A program made the position numbers and the translations under genes. 64,000 nucleotides of DNA from an uncultured Clostridia bacterium (lineage in GTDB: Bacteria; Bacillota; Clostridia; Christensenellales; Borkfalkiaceae), in assembly GCA_944338165.1 (NCBI GenBank), contig CALVLN010000001.1, positions 248,001 through 312,000 on the forward strand, in the 5' to 3' direction. The notes beneath the pieces are model-generated. The model searched no databases. It was not told the origin of the DNA and was given only the letters and a program-made list of their open reading frames with translations. Below, in pieces: positions 26,670-36,486 of the stretch (positions are counted from its first letter, which is position 1; each line of letters opens with the position of its first letter).

Positions 26670-27728
26670 TCAAAGGATAACGAGGTTTTTTTCCGTCAGC
26701 TTCATGAAGGAACGCACCCTGCCGTCCTCCATAAAACAACTGTCCTCGATGCGGATCCCGTATTTCCCCGGGAAATACACGCCCGGCTCGTCGGAAAAGA
26801 CCATGCCGTCGCGCAAAACCGTCTCGCCGCGCGGCGAGAGCACGGGAAGTTCGTGGATATTCAGGCCGATGCCGTGCCCCAGAGAATGGGTAAACGCCTC
26901 GGCGAGCCCCGCCCGCTTCAGGCTTTCGCGCGCGACGGCGTCCGCTTCGCGGCCGGTCATCCCCGCGACGACCTTTTCCTTGACAAGCTCGTGGGCGCGC
27001 AGCACTTCCGCATACGACTTTTTGAATTCTTCGTGCTTTTTATCGTCGCCGAAGAGGAATGTACGCGTGATGTCCGAACAATACCCGCTGACCTTGCAGC
27101 CGAAATCGATGAGAACGGGATCGCCGAAGCGGAGCTTACGGTCCCCCGTCTCGTAATGCGGGATGCTGCCGCCTTCGCCGAAGGCGCAGATGGTATCAAA
27201 CGAAGTGCCGGACGCGCCGCGCCTGCGCATGTTGTATTCAAGCAGCGCGGCAACTTCCGTTTCCGTCATCCCCTCTTTGATCTCGCCCAAAAGCTCGCGG
27301 AACGCTTCCTCGGCGATGGTGCACGCCGATTGGATGAGCGCAAGTTCTTCCCGGCTCTTGATCATCATGGCCTCCCGCAGCGCGGGCATGCCGTCGACGA
27401 GCGTATAGCCTTGCTTTTTCAGCGCGGCGTATTCGGGATACGAAGTGAGCGCGAAAGGGATCGCGACCTTTTTATAGTCTTTGAGAAGCGACTCCGGCGT
27501 ATCGGCGGCGCTGCGGAGGACGACGGTGATATCCGTTCCCCAAAGCGCTTTTTCCGCGCCTTCAAAATACCTGGCGTCAACGATGAGACGGCAGCGTTCC
27601 CCGTCCAGAAGAACGGCGCCGTCCGTCGCGTAAAACCCCGTGAGATAGCGCAGCAAATAGTCCGTCGTCACATAGACGACGTCTGCGCCGGACGCACGGT
27701 AAATTTCAGAAAGTTTTTCCGATCGCAT
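26670..27728 (-). CDS. M24-family Xaa-Pro aminopeptidase
   Basis: A 352-residue creatinase-fold metallopeptidase of the PepP/YqhT type, which releases N-terminal residues before proline. The metal ligands are visible in DFGCKVSGYCSDITRT, HSLGHGIGLNIHE, the SDEPGVY segment (usually T-x-EPG) and RIEDS. The ATG at 27728 matches the normal family N-terminus. It lies exactly six bases after the -10 box, so the mRNA is predicted to be leaderless. The longer frame upstream is untranscribed from this promoter. The efp gene follows downstream. Confidence 0.93.
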   Translation of the reverse strand: MRSEKLSEIYRASGADVVYVTTDYLLRYLTGFYATDGAVLLDGERCRLIVDARYFEGAEKALWGTDITVVLRSAADTPESLLKDYKKVAIPFALTSYPEYAALKKQGYTLVDGMPALREAMMIKSREELALIQSACTIAEEAFRELLGEIKEGMTETEVAALLEYNMRRRGASGTSFDTICAFGEGGSIPHYETGDRKLRFGDPVLIDFGCKVSGYCSDITRTFLFGDDKKHEEFKKSYAEVLRAHELVKEKVVAGMTGREADAVARESLKRAGLAEAFTHSLGHGIGLNIHELPVLSPRGETVLRDGMVFSDEPGVYFPGKYGIRIEDSCFMEDGRVRSFMKLTEKNLVIL

Positions 27729-27734
27729 GTCTTT

Positions 27735-27763
27735 ATTATAGCAAACGCACGCTGCTAAGTCAA
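27735..27763 (-). promoter_or_regulatory. Sigma-A promoter placing +1 at the peptidase start codon
   Basis: On the minus strand TTGACT (27758-27763), 17 bases, TATAAT (27735-27740), then six bases (AAAGAC) to the ATG. There is no room for a ribosome-binding site. Confidence 0.85.
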
Positions 27764-27798
27764 TGATTTTTGTGGATTTTTGCAAGATCGGCGCATCC

Positions 27799-28659
27799 TC
27801 ACGCGCGGCGCGCGGCGCAGGCAAGGTAAACGCGCTTCATCTCCGCCGCATCCTCCGCCTGCGTGCCGTCCGACTCGCTGACGATATACGGCTCGAGACC
27901 AAGATCGAGCAGCGCCTCGGCGAGCGGTTCAAATTCGGGACCGTATACGGTATCGGCAAACGTGAGATGCTTGACCTCGCCCTTTGCAGAATACATGATC
28001 TTGGAAAAATGCACGTGGAAATTCCGCATACGCTCGTAGCCGAGGCGGGCGATCATATATTCCAGGCGGACCTTATAGTCCTCGCGCGTCTTCAGCGAAC
28101 CCTGTTCGCGCGCGTTGACGTGTCCGAAATCGACGCACGGCGTAAACACGGGATCGATCTCGCAAAATGCGGTCACTTCCTCGACGGTGCCGATCTGCGC
28201 GAGTTTCCCCATCGTCTCGGGGCAGAAGATCATATCTTCTAACCCGTTGAGGTAGATGTAATCGCGCAGCACCTTCAACCGGTCCTCCGTGCGGGCGACG
28301 GCGGCGAAGCGCGCGTCTTTGCCCTGCGCTGCGGGATGAAAGACGATCCGCCTCCCGCCGAGCGCGCGCAGCATCTTCGCGCTGTCCAGAACGTAGCCGA
28401 AAGATTTTTGCGCCATCTCGTCGTCGGGATTGGCAAAATTGACAAAGTACGGGGCATGTACGGAGATCTCAACGTTTTCGCGCGCGAAAGCCGCGCCGAT
28501 CTCCCGCGCCGTATTCTCCGTCATCCTGACGCCGCGGCCGAAGGAATATTCAAAGCAGTCGAGCCCGCGGGCGCGGACGTAGCCGGCCGCCTCCGCCGTG
28601 TGCTCGAATCCTTCCGCATAAAAGCTTTCCGAGTTACCGCTCGGTCCGAACTTGATCAT
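27799..28659 (-). CDS. Endonuclease IV-like TIM-barrel protein
   Basis: A 286-residue protein with the xylose-isomerase-like/endonuclease IV barrel. Likely metal ligands line up along the chain: SVHAPYF, FHPAA, PETMGK, VDFGHVNA, HVHFSK and SESDG. This matches AP endonuclease IV, which cuts abasic DNA using three zinc ions. The N-terminal IKFGPSGNSESFY is typical of the deoxyribonuclease IV-like subgroup seen in Clostridia. The activity is inferred from motifs only. It overlaps ribF by 26 bases, so it is the last gene of the rimP operon. Confidence 0.85.
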   Translation of the reverse strand: MIKFGPSGNSESFYAEGFEHTAEAAGYVRARGLDCFEYSFGRGVRMTENTAREIGAAFARENVEISVHAPYFVNFANPDDEMAQKSFGYVLDSAKMLRALGGRRIVFHPAAQGKDARFAAVARTEDRLKVLRDYIYLNGLEDMIFCPETMGKLAQIGTVEEVTAFCEIDPVFTPCVDFGHVNAREQGSLKTREDYKVRLEYMIARLGYERMRNFHVHFSKIMYSAKGEVKHLTFADTVYGPEFEPLAEALLDLGLEPYIVSESDGTQAEDAAEMKRVYLACAARRA

Positions 28660-29515
28660 CTTTCAGCCTCCGTATATCCTGCATGAGCTGCTCTCTGAGC
28701 GCCGCGGCGTCGGAAAACCTCTGCACGGGGCGGTAAAACCGTTTGGGAAATACGCGCAGCGTACTGCCGTACAGATCGCCGTCAAACCCGTCGAGATACG
28801 CTTCCACCTTGCGCTCCGTTACGCCGAACGTAGGCCGCGCGCCGACGTTGACGATGGCGGCAAAAACGCCGTCGCGCGTTTCGGCATAGCCGCCGTATAC
28901 CCCCTCTGCAAGGGGGTATTTTTCGGGCGGGAACGTGAGATTCGTCGTCGGGAACCCCAGCGAATGCCCGACATGCCTGCCGTGTTCCACGACCCCCTGA
29001 ATGAAATAATCCGCCTGCAAAAGCGCGTTTACCTCAGACATGGCGCCCGCGGAAAGCAACCGCTTGATCTGCGAGGAGGAGACCTTTTCCCCGCCGATGC
29101 ACATAAGTTCGTGCACCTCTACGGGGCAAGGGCAGATCTCCTGCAACAGCTGCGGCGTGCCGAGCGCCCCTTTGCCGAAGCGGAAATCGCTGCCGCAGAG
29201 CACCGCGCGCGGGGCAAAACAGGAAAGCAGCTGCCGGACAAACGCCTCCGCAGAGGTGTTTTTCAGGCGGTCGGAAAAAACGAATTCGCAGACGAAGGAA
29301 ATGCCCGCCCGCTCGTAAATGTATTCACGCTCGGGGAAGGTAAACAGATCGCCGCCCGGTTTTCCGCCCGAAATGGACGTGATCCCGATGGGACAGCCAT
29401 ACTTCCGCGCCGCCTTCAGGAGCGCGCGATGCCCCGCATGCAGCCCGTCGAAGCCGCCCAAAAGCAGCACGCACGGCTGCGGATCGGGGGATAATTCCCG
29501 AAAAATCTTCAGCAT
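28634..29515 (-). CDS. ribF: Bifunctional riboflavin kinase/FAD synthetase
   Basis: A 293-residue enzyme making FMN and FAD. The N-terminal adenylyltransferase domain has GGFDGLHAGHRALL and the S-S-S-Q-I-K-R motif near residue 150. The C-terminal flavokinase domain has GHSLGFPTTNL, GVYGGYAETR and NVGARPTFG. It follows truB with a 7-base overlap; truB-ribF is a standard order in Gram-positive translation operons. Confidence 0.96.
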   Translation of the reverse strand: MLKIFRELSPDPQPCVLLLGGFDGLHAGHRALLKAARKYGCPIGITSISGGKPGGDLFTFPEREYIYERAGISFVCEFVFSDRLKNTSAEAFVRQLLSCFAPRAVLCGSDFRFGKGALGTPQLLQEICPCPVEVHELMCIGGEKVSSSQIKRLLSAGAMSEVNALLQADYFIQGVVEHGRHVGHSLGFPTTNLTFPPEKYPLAEGVYGGYAETRDGVFAAIVNVGARPTFGVTERKVEAYLDGFDGDLYGSTLRVFPKRFYRPVQRFSDAAALREQLMQDIRRLKDDQVRTER

Positions 29516-30342
29516 AATTTTTTTTCGATCTTCACCGTTCCGCCGGCTGCGCGGGCAAGCCCGTAGAAGCTGCCGCCGCGGTAAACCTTGTACATGCCGT
29601 CCGCCTCCGCGCAGGGAAGCGTGACGCCGTGGAAGAGCCGTTCGTCCGCTTCCGCAAGCGTCGGAAAGGGAAGGACGGACTCTGTGGGGATGAGATACAT
29701 CTGCAGCGTGTCCCGCGTGATCGCGTCAAGCGGCACAGCCATGTCCGAAGTAAACGGCCCGCTGCGCGTGCGGAGAAGATACGTCATATACCCGATCGTC
29801 CCGCAGGCGGCCGCAAGATCGCGCGCCAGCGAACGGATGTACGTTCCCCCGCCGCAGACGATGCGGAAGGAAAACTCGTCCGGCGCGCACCGTTCCAGAA
29901 GGGAAAACTGCCTGACCGTAACGCGTTTGGGGGGAAGCGTGAACTGCTCGCCCGCCCTGGCAAGTTCGTAGCCGCGCCGCCCGTTGACGCTCTTCGCGCT
30001 GTACAGAGGCGGCACCTGATCGATCTCGCCCACAAAGCGCGGCAATGCCGCGCACAGCTCCTCTTCCGAAGGCACGCGCCCCTCGCCGCCCGCTTCCCCT
30101 TCCCGGTCGAGCGTCGGCGTCGTCTTTCCGAACCGAAACCGCGCGAGATATTCCTTCTCCTTGCCGAGAAAGTAATCGAAAAGGCGCGTCGCGTTGCCGA
30201 CGCCCACGGGCAAAACCCCGCAGGCGAGCGGATCGAGCGTCCCCAGATGCCCGCAAGGGCGATGCGCGAGATATTTGATCCTGTTTACGACAAAGGCGGA
30301 GGAGACCCCTTCCGCCTTGTATACGTTGAGAAACCCCGTCAT
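29509..30342 (-). CDS. truB: tRNA pseudouridine-55 synthase
   Basis: A 277-residue enzyme forming pseudouridine 55 in the T-loop of tRNAs. The catalytic aspartate lies in GHLGTLDPLACGVLPVG. Other family segments are QVPPLYSAKSVNG and GGGTYIRSLARDL. The ATG at 30342 shares one base with the nrnA stop (TGATG); the preceding GTG at 30345 is an unlikely start. The C-terminal PUA-like region is short. Confidence 0.96.
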   Translation of the reverse strand: MTGFLNVYKAEGVSSAFVVNRIKYLAHRPCGHLGTLDPLACGVLPVGVGNATRLFDYFLGKEKEYLARFRFGKTTPTLDREGEAGGEGRVPSEEELCAALPRFVGEIDQVPPLYSAKSVNGRRGYELARAGEQFTLPPKRVTVRQFSLLERCAPDEFSFRIVCGGGTYIRSLARDLAAACGTIGYMTYLLRTRSGPFTSDMAVPLDAITRDTLQMYLIPTESVLPFPTLAEADERLFHGVTLPCAEADGMYKVYRGGSFYGLARAAGGTVKIEKKLC

Positions 30343-31307
30343 CACGCCTCCCTGTGACGGTCGACCGCATCGCGGAGACGGTCCATGACTTCCTCCGCCT
30401 CGCCGAAGATCATACAGCCGGAGGCGAGGACGTGCCCGCCGCCGCCGAACGTCGCCGCGACCTGATTGACGTTGATCTTGCCCTTGGAACGCAGCGAGAT
30501 CTTATACTGCCCCTTCTTCATCTCCAGCATGGAAGCGCTGACCTGCACCGTATCGACGGAGAGCGCGTAATCGACGATGCCCTCCGTCATGTCCGTGGTG
30601 GCGTTGAGCGATTGCATGACCTCGCGCGGGATGAGCGCCACGGCGAACGTATCGTCGAGGAAATAGCGCAGATGCGAAATGGAGCGCGCGTACAGTTCCG
30701 CCTGCGCCCGTTTCTGGCTGCGGAAGAGGTAGCGGTTGATGACGTCCACGCTTGCCCCCGCGTCCGCGGCGAGCGCCGCGCAGCGGAAAGTATCGCCGTT
30801 GACGTCGCTGTGCGAAAAACTGCCCGAGTCGGTGATGAGCCCGAGCATGAGCGCATCGGCGATCTCACGATCGAACGCGACGCCCAATTCGCGGATGAGC
30901 GCGGCAATGTTCTCGCAATTGGCAGAACGATCGCATACGTAATTATATTTCGCGTACCGCGTATTGGAGACGTGATGATCCACGTTCACCGTGATCTTCC
31001 TGCGCGCCCCGGCGCCGTAAACGGCGGCAAGCTGACCCAGACGGGCCTCCTCGCTCGCATCCACGCAGATATACGCCTCCGCATCGAGAGAAGGCGCGCG
31101 CAGGATGCGGTCGACGCCCGCGAGGAAACGGAATTTTTCGGGGATATCCCCCTCATTGACCACTTCGTTGCGGATGCCGAGTAAAGAAAGAGCGCGGGAC
31201 AGCGCGATACCGCTCCCGACGGTATCGCCGTCGGGGCGCATATGCGTGAAGATCACCGCACTCCTGATTTTTTTCAATACGTCTGCAATTTCCCGTAAGG
31301 TATTCAC
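30342..31307 (-). CDS. nrnA: DHH-family oligoribonuclease/pAp phosphatase (NrnA)
   Basis: A 321-residue DHH-DHHA1 phosphoesterase that degrades very short RNAs and pAp. The metal site is seen in THMRPDGDTVGSG, the second aspartate in CVDAS, and DHHVSN. The DHHA1 domain ends with the substrate loop GGGGHVLASG. Located between rbfA and truB as in many Bacillota. The rbfA stop lies three bases upstream. Confidence 0.95.
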   Translation of the reverse strand: MNTLREIADVLKKIRSAVIFTHMRPDGDTVGSGIALSRALSLLGIRNEVVNEGDIPEKFRFLAGVDRILRAPSLDAEAYICVDASEEARLGQLAAVYGAGARRKITVNVDHHVSNTRYAKYNYVCDRSANCENIAALIRELGVAFDREIADALMLGLITDSGSFSHSDVNGDTFRCAALAADAGASVDVINRYLFRSQKRAQAELYARSISHLRYFLDDTFAVALIPREVMQSLNATTDMTEGIVDYALSVDTVQVSASMLEMKKGQYKISLRSKGKINVNQVAATFGGGGHVLASGCMIFGEAEEVMDRLRDAVDRHREA

Positions 31308-31310
31308 TGC

Positions 31311-31667
31311 TCAGTCCTTGTGTAATTTTGCGAGGATCTCGTCCATCTTCGAGCCGTATTCCATGCTTCCGTCCAGAATAAAGGTAAGGAAGGGAACCGT
31401 ACGCATCTTCATCACCTTGGAAAGCTCGTGGCGGATAAAACCCGCGTTCTGTTTGATGAGCAAAAACGAGCGTTCTTTTTCTTCCGCGGTGGGCGTGAAG
31501 ATGCTCACGTAGATCTTGGCCGTCTTCAAATCGGAGGCGACGTCGGCGCCCGTGACGCTGATCAGCCCCTTCAGAAGCGGCTCCTTATCCTTGAGCGCGC
31601 CCGAAAGAATGGCTGCGATCTCCTTCTGATATTCGCTGCCTAACCGCTGCGTGCGGGGTGTTTTCAT
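31311..31667 (-). CDS. rbfA: 30S ribosome-binding factor A
   Basis: A 118-residue KH-fold assembly factor for the small ribosomal subunit. The N-terminal [17 protein letters not shown] and the central [10 protein letters not shown] are family-typical, as is [15 protein letters not shown] at the end. The start overlaps infB by four bases. Confidence 0.94.
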   Translation of the reverse strand: MKTPRTQRLGSEYQKEIAAILSGALKDKEPLLKGLISVTGADVASDLKTAKIYVSIFTPTAEEKERSFLLIKQNAGFIRHELSKVMKMRTVPFLTFILDGSMEYGSKMDEILAKLHKD

Positions 31668-34252
31668 GCCTGTTTGATCTCCTCAATCAGATAGCATTCG
31701 ATGAAGTCGCCCACCTTGATGTCGTTGAAGCCCTCGATGGCGCAGCCGCATTCAAACCCTGCGGCGACTTCCTTGACGTCGTCTTTGAAACGCTTGAGCT
31801 GCTTGACGTTGCCTTCGACGATCATGACGTCGTCGCGGTAGATGCGCAGCTTGCCGCCGCGGATAAGTTTGCCTTCCGTGACGTAGCAGCCGGCGACCGT
31901 GCCGACGCCCGTGATGTTGAACGTCTGCCGCACTTCGCACTTGCCCATGTACACTTCCTGATACTTGGGCGAGAGCATGCCCTTGAGCGCCGCCTGCATA
32001 TCGTCGAGCAATTCGTAAATGATGCGGTAGGTGCGCACGTCCACCTTGCTGCGCTCGGCGAGCGTCTTTGCCTTGCTGTCCGGCCGGACGTTGAAGCCGA
32101 TGATGATGGCGTTGGAGGAATCGGCGAGCATGACGTCGCTCTCCGTGATCGCACCCGCAGCCGCGTGGATGACCTTGACTTTCACCTCTTCGTTGGTGAG
32201 CTTTTCCAGCGACTGGCGCACCGCCTCGACGGAGCCCTGCACGTCGCCCTTGACGATGACGTTGAGCTCCTTCATCTTGCCTTCCGCGACCTGTGCAAAC
32301 ACGTCGTCCAGCGTGACTTTGGTCTGTTCCTTGATCATGGACTCGCGCTGGCGGGTCTTTCTTTCTTCCTGGACCTGCTTCATCAGCGACTGTTCGACCG
32401 CAAAGATCTGATCGCCCGCGTTGGGAACGTCCTCAAGCCCGAGGATGGACACCGCCGTGGAAGGCCCCGCCTCCTTGACGGTGCGGCCCTTATCGTCGAT
32501 CATGGCGCGGATGCGGCCCATGGTCATGCCGGAAATGACGTTATCGCCCGTATGCAGCGTACCGTTCTGAATGAGCACGCTCGCCATGGGGCCCTTGCCC
32601 TTATCCAGCTTCGCCTCGATGATGACGCCTTTTGCCATGCGGGAAGGATCCGCCTTGAGCTCAAGCATCTCCGCGACCAGATGGATGGTCTCGAGCAGGG
32701 AGTCGATCCCCTCGCCCGTCTTGGCGGACACGGGGACCACGATGGTCTCGCCGCCCCATTCCTCGGGCACGAGCCCCTGTTCGATGAGCCCCTGCTTGAC
32801 TTTATCGGGATTGACGTGCGGCTTATCCATCTTGTTCATGGCAACGATGATGGGAACGTCCGCCGCCTTGGCATGGTTGATCGCCTCCACCGTCTGCGGC
32901 ATGATACCGTCGTCCGCCGCGACGACGAGCACGACGATATCCGTCACCTGTGCGCCGCGGGCACGCATGGCCGTGAAGGCAGCATGTCCGGGCGTATCGA
33001 TGAACGTGATCTTTTTGCCGCCGCCGAAGGAGACCGTATAGGCGCCGATGCTCTGCGTGATGCCCCCGGCTTCGCCCGCGGTGACGTTTGTCTCGCGGAT
33101 CTTATCGAGCAGCGACGTCTTGCCGTGGTCGACGTGACCCATGACCGTGACGATGGGCGCCCGCGCGACCGTATTTTCTGCATTGTCGTCGGCGTCGTAC
33201 GTCTCCAGAAGGACGTCTTCCGCCGTCTTGGCAGGCTTGTATTCAAGGTCGATCCCGAGCTCTAAGGCAATGAACGCCGCGTTGTCGTAATCGATGGACT
33301 CGTTGACCGTCTTCATGACCCCTTCGCGGAAGAGGCGCTTGGTGATCTCCACCGCGCTGATGCCGAGCTTTTCGGACAGCGTCTTGATGGGGATCTCCTT
33401 GCTGGTGACGACGGCATGATCGATCTTGACCGTCTGAACTTCCTTCTTGGCGCCTTTCTTGGAAAAGCGCGCCTTGCGGTAACCGCTCTTGTCCTCGTCG
33501 AAATCGGCGATGTCCGCGCCCTGCTGCTTGATGAGCGCGCGCTTGGAGACGGGCCGCTTTTCGACGTACGTCTTTTCAAATTTCTTGCCGCCCGAGAACT
33601 CTCTTCTCGCCGCCGGCGCGGGAGAAGGCGCTGCGGGGCGGGCGGGACGCGCCGCGCCTGCACCCTGCGGGCGTGTCCCCTGCGGGCGCTGACCGAACGC
33701 GGGCCTTGCGCCCTGCTGCGGGCGTGCGCCCTGCGGACGCTGCATGCCGCCCTGCTGCGGGCGCGCCCCTTGCGGGCGCTGTGCGGACGGCGTATAGGAA
33801 GGGCGGGACGGCGCGGGTGCGGGACGGAATACGGGACGCTCCGCCGCAGCGGATGCGGCGGGCTGTGCGGGACGCACGGGGCGTTCCCCGCTCTCCGCGG
33901 CGGGAGCTGCTGCGGGCTGCTTTGCGGGCGCTTCCGCAGGTGCGGGGGACGGTTTTTCCGGCGCCTTGGCTTCTTCCGCGGCGGGCATTTCCGGCTGCTG
34001 CGCGGGCGCTTCCGCAGATACAGGCTCCCGCTTTTCCGCTGCTGCCGCCTCTTGGCGCGCAGCCTTTTCGCGCTCCGCTTCTTCCCGCGCCGCTTCTTCG
34101 GCGCGCTTCGCCTGCAGAGCGGCCTCCATCATGCCGATCTTTTTCAGAAGATCGGATATCTGTTTTTCGCTCGCCGCGACCGCGCGCTGCAGTGCGCCGA
34201 GTTCCTTCTCTCCCAGAAGTCCGCTCAATTTTTCAATGTTTTCGTAAGCCAT
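31664..34252 (-). CDS. infB: Translation initiation factor IF-2
   Basis: An 862-residue IF-2. The GTPase domain begins near residue 365 with [16 protein letters not shown], followed by [11 protein letters not shown] and NKMDKP. Domains II, III and C2, which bind fMet-tRNA, complete the protein. Before them is a low-complexity linker of about 200 residues. Its first part is rich in Ala, Glu, Lys and Pro, and the second part (about residues 150-205) is built of R-P-Q-G and Q-Q-G repeats. The extreme N-terminal helix is present. It follows ylxQ immediately. Confidence 0.97.
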   Translation of the reverse strand: MAYENIEKLSGLLGEKELGALQRAVAASEKQISDLLKKIGMMEAALQAKRAEEAAREEAEREKAARQEAAAAEKREPVSAEAPAQQPEMPAAEEAKAPEKPSPAPAEAPAKQPAAAPAAESGERPVRPAQPAASAAAERPVFRPAPAPSRPSYTPSAQRPQGARPQQGGMQRPQGARPQQGARPAFGQRPQGTRPQGAGAARPARPAAPSPAPAARREFSGGKKFEKTYVEKRPVSKRALIKQQGADIADFDEDKSGYRKARFSKKGAKKEVQTVKIDHAVVTSKEIPIKTLSEKLGISAVEITKRLFREGVMKTVNESIDYDNAAFIALELGIDLEYKPAKTAEDVLLETYDADDNAENTVARAPIVTVMGHVDHGKTSLLDKIRETNVTAGEAGGITQSIGAYTVSFGGGKKITFIDTPGHAAFTAMRARGAQVTDIVVLVVAADDGIMPQTVEAINHAKAADVPIIVAMNKMDKPHVNPDKVKQGLIEQGLVPEEWGGETIVVPVSAKTGEGIDSLLETIHLVAEMLELKADPSRMAKGVIIEAKLDKGKGPMASVLIQNGTLHTGDNVISGMTMGRIRAMIDDKGRTVKEAGPSTAVSILGLEDVPNAGDQIFAVEQSLMKQVQEERKTRQRESMIKEQTKVTLDDVFAQVAEGKMKELNVIVKGDVQGSVEAVRQSLEKLTNEEVKVKVIHAAAGAITESDVMLADSSNAIIIGFNVRPDSKAKTLAERSKVDVRTYRIIYELLDDMQAALKGMLSPKYQEVYMGKCEVRQTFNITGVGTVAGCYVTEGKLIRGGKLRIYRDDVMIVEGNVKQLKRFKDDVKEVAAGFECGCAIEGFNDIKVGDFIECYLIEEIKQA

Positions 34253-34253
34253 G

Positions 34254-34580
34254 CTACTCTTCCATTCCTCCGATATATTCCGTGATACGGCCCTTCCCCG
34301 CCTCGCCGAAGATGGCCTCCGCGAGCGATTTGTCGCGGATCGCAGCCAGCTTGCAGCACGGTTTATGCACGAGTTCGGCGAGCCCGTCCGTCATGACGAG
34401 CGGACAGCCGAATTTTCTTTTCAGCGAAAGGATCTCCTTCCGCGAATTGTCGGAAACGCTCCTGTCGGCGATCAGCAGATATACGCCCTTGCGTATCGCC
34501 GCGGCCGCGTTGATGCCTGCCGTCAGCTTTCCCGCGCGCAGGCAGAAGCCGATATAGGCCTCCGTTTTACTGTTTTGCAA
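34254..34580 (-). CDS. ylxQ: L7Ae-family ribosomal protein, YlxQ
   Basis: An L7Ae/L30e-fold RNA-binding protein of about 108 residues, usually encoded between ylxR and infB. The core [12 protein letters not shown] and the L7Ae strand [18 protein letters not shown] are clear. No ATG is available. I chose TTG at 34580 because GGAGGA precedes it at a 5-base distance; a second TTG at 34595 would sit on that ribosome-binding site. The gene overlaps ylxR by 14 bases. Confidence 0.88.
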   Translation of the reverse strand: MQNSKTEAYIGFCLRAGKLTAGINAAAAIRKGVYLLIADRSVSDNSRKEILSLKRKFGCPLVMTDGLAELVHKPCCKLAAIRDKSLAEAIFGEAGKGRITEYIGGMEE

Positions 34581-34839
34581 GGAATTCCTCCTCAATGCGG
34601 GCGTACACGTCCTCGCTCACCTCACAGGAAAACGTCCTGTTGAGCAGCCGCGCCTTGCGCAGTTTCTTCACGCAGTCCGCACTGTCGCAAAGATAGGCGC
34701 CCCGCCCGGGCAATTTGCCCGAAAAATCCAGGCGGATCTCCCCCGCTGCGTTTTTTACGACGCGGAGCATGTCGCGCTTGGGTTTGAGTTCCCGGCAGGC
34801 GATGCACATCCTGAGCGGGATCTTCCGTTCCTTGGGCAT
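34567..34839 (-). CDS. ylxR: YlxR/DUF448 RNA-binding protein
   Basis: A 90-residue YlxR-family protein with the signature MCIACRELKPKRDMLRVV and GRGAYLC. The fold binds RNA. In Bacillus it has been described as a nucleoid-associated protein and as affecting RNase P activity; the role here is not determinable. It lies between nusA and ylxQ in the conserved nusA operon. Confidence 0.92.
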   Translation of the reverse strand: MPKERKIPLRMCIACRELKPKRDMLRVVKNAAGEIRLDFSGKLPGRGAYLCDSADCVKKLRKARLLNRTFSCEVSEDVYARIEEEFLAKQ

Positions 34840-34842
34840 GGA

Positions 34843-35943
34843 TCAGAGTTCCTCCCCGTCCGCCTCGGAAGGCGCTTCGGCGGGCTCGTCGAGATTCATC
34901 TTCGCCGCAGCCGATTCGCTCTTTACGTCGATCTTCCAGCCGGTGAGGCGCGCCGCGAGGCGGGCGTTCTGCCCGTCTCTGCCGATGGCGAGCGACAGCT
35001 TGTCGTCCGGCACCACGGCGATGGCGGATTTTTCCGAGAGCTGCGTAACGGAAAGCACCGTCGCGGGGGAAAGCGCCTTGGCGATAAACTCAAGCGGGTT
35101 TTCGCTCCAGAGGATGATATCGATCTTTTCGCCGCCCAGTTCCTGAACGACCGCATTGACGCGTGCGCCCTTGTTGCCGACGCAGGCGCCCACCGCGTCG
35201 ATGCGCGGATCTTCGGAGCAGATCGCCATCTTGGTCCTGTGGCCCGCCTCACGGGTGATCGCCTTGATGACGACGGAGCCCTGCTTGATCTCGGGCACCT
35301 CCTCCTCAAACAAGCGCTTGACGAGCCCGGACGCCGAGCGGGAAACAAGCACCTGCGCATTCCTGCCGCCGCTGCGCACCCGCTTGACGAATACCTTGAC
35401 GTGATCGCCCGGTTCGTAACGCTCGCCGGGGACCTGATCCTGCGGGAGCATCAGCCCCTCGATCTGCCCCTTGCCGAGCTCCACGTATACGTTCTTCATG
35501 TCGACCTTGCGCACCAGGCCGCTCATGAGCTCCCCTTCCTTGTCGGAGAACTCGGAGAGCATGTTGTCGCGCTCCGTCTCATGCAGTTTCTGCAAGATCA
35601 CTTGCTTTGCCGTCTGCGCGGCGATGCGCCCGAATTCCTTCGGGATGAATTCTTCGCTCAAAACGTCGCCCGCCTTGGCGGTGGGCTTCTTTTCCAGCGC
35701 CGCCTCGAGCGAGATCTCGCCGTCTGCGGCAGGTTCTCCTTCAACGACCGTCTGCACGAGAAAGAAGCGGATGGTCCCCTTCTCGGGAGAAAGGCGCACT
35801 TCCACCTTCCCCGGCTCGCCCATAAACTGCTTTTTGCAGGCAGACGCGAGCGCATTTTCCAGCGCCTCGATGAATACCCCCTGCGCGATCCCCTTTTCAC
35901 GTTCAAGATCGGCAAGTGCAGCAAAGAATTCCTTGTTTACCAT
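34843..35943 (-). CDS. nusA: Transcription termination/antitermination factor NusA
   Basis: A 366-residue NusA with the Gram-positive architecture and no C-terminal acidic repeats. It has an N-terminal RNA polymerase-binding domain (about 1-125), an S1 domain (about 135-200, with SGLVRKVDMKNVYVELG), and two KH domains (about 230-345) containing GACVGNKGARV and SLAIGRDGQNARLA. The start at 35943 has a proper AAGGAGA site; the longer frame is not needed. Confidence 0.96.
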   Translation of the reverse strand: MVNKEFFAALADLEREKGIAQGVFIEALENALASACKKQFMGEPGKVEVRLSPEKGTIRFFLVQTVVEGEPAADGEISLEAALEKKPTAKAGDVLSEEFIPKEFGRIAAQTAKQVILQKLHETERDNMLSEFSDKEGELMSGLVRKVDMKNVYVELGKGQIEGLMLPQDQVPGERYEPGDHVKVFVKRVRSGGRNAQVLVSRSASGLVKRLFEEEVPEIKQGSVVIKAITREAGHRTKMAICSEDPRIDAVGACVGNKGARVNAVVQELGGEKIDIILWSENPLEFIAKALSPATVLSVTQLSEKSAIAVVPDDKLSLAIGRDGQNARLAARLTGWKIDVKSESAAAKMNLDEPAEAPSEADGEEL

Positions 35944-36015
35944 AACATTCTCCTTGAAAGTCGTTCGCGGGGAACGGGCGATGCGCCCGCCCCGTTTGTC
36001 GGTCATGCGTAGTTT

Positions 36016-36474
36016 TCAGTCAACTTCGATGGATAAGCAGATCTTGGCGATCTGTTCCAAACGAAGCGTCTTTTCCCCCGCCGACGTCAGAAGCACGACG
36101 GCGCTGCCGTCATACGAGAGGAGCGTCCCCTCAAACTCCTTCTTCCCGCAGAGGGGCGCATACAGTTTCGCCTCCACCTTTTCGCCGATATGGCGCAGGA
36201 AATCACGCGGCGTCTTGAACGGGCGGTCGAGCCCCGGGCTGGAACAATTGAGCGTATAGCCCGCGCCGAACGTGGGGTCAAACTCGTCAAGCGGCCCGTC
36301 GATGGCGCGGTGGACGCGCTCGCACAGATTGAGGTCGACTCCGCCTTCCGCATCGATGACCACGGTAAGCGCACGCGCGCGCAGATCCCACTTGACCTCC
36401 AGAAGTTCCGCCCCCTCCGCCTCCGCATAGGGACGCAGGAATTCCGCGATCTCTTCGGCAGATTTTACCCGCAT
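36016..36474 (-). CDS. rimP: Ribosome maturation factor RimP
   Basis: A 152-residue assembly factor for the small subunit. The N-terminal domain has LLEVKWDLRARALTVVID and the second has NCSSPGLDRPFKTPRDF, the best-conserved segment of the family. The start at 36474 has a strong ribosome-binding site (CGGAGGG). It is the first gene of the operon, 66 bases after the predicted transcript start, with a hairpin in the leader. Confidence 0.95.
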   Translation of the reverse strand: MRVKSAEEIAEFLRPYAEAEGAELLEVKWDLRARALTVVIDAEGGVDLNLCERVHRAIDGPLDEFDPTFGAGYTLNCSSPGLDRPFKTPRDFLRHIGEKVEAKLYAPLCGKKEFEGTLLSYDGSAVVLLTSAGEKTLRLEQIAKICLSIEVD

Positions 36475-36486
36475 GATACCCTCCGA

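Noticed and set aside
26663..26684. GTTATC/GATAAC hairpin near the end of the M24 peptidase gene
   Set aside because: Its T-run is on the plus strand, where no gene ends; it overlaps the peptidase stop codon and is probably incidental.
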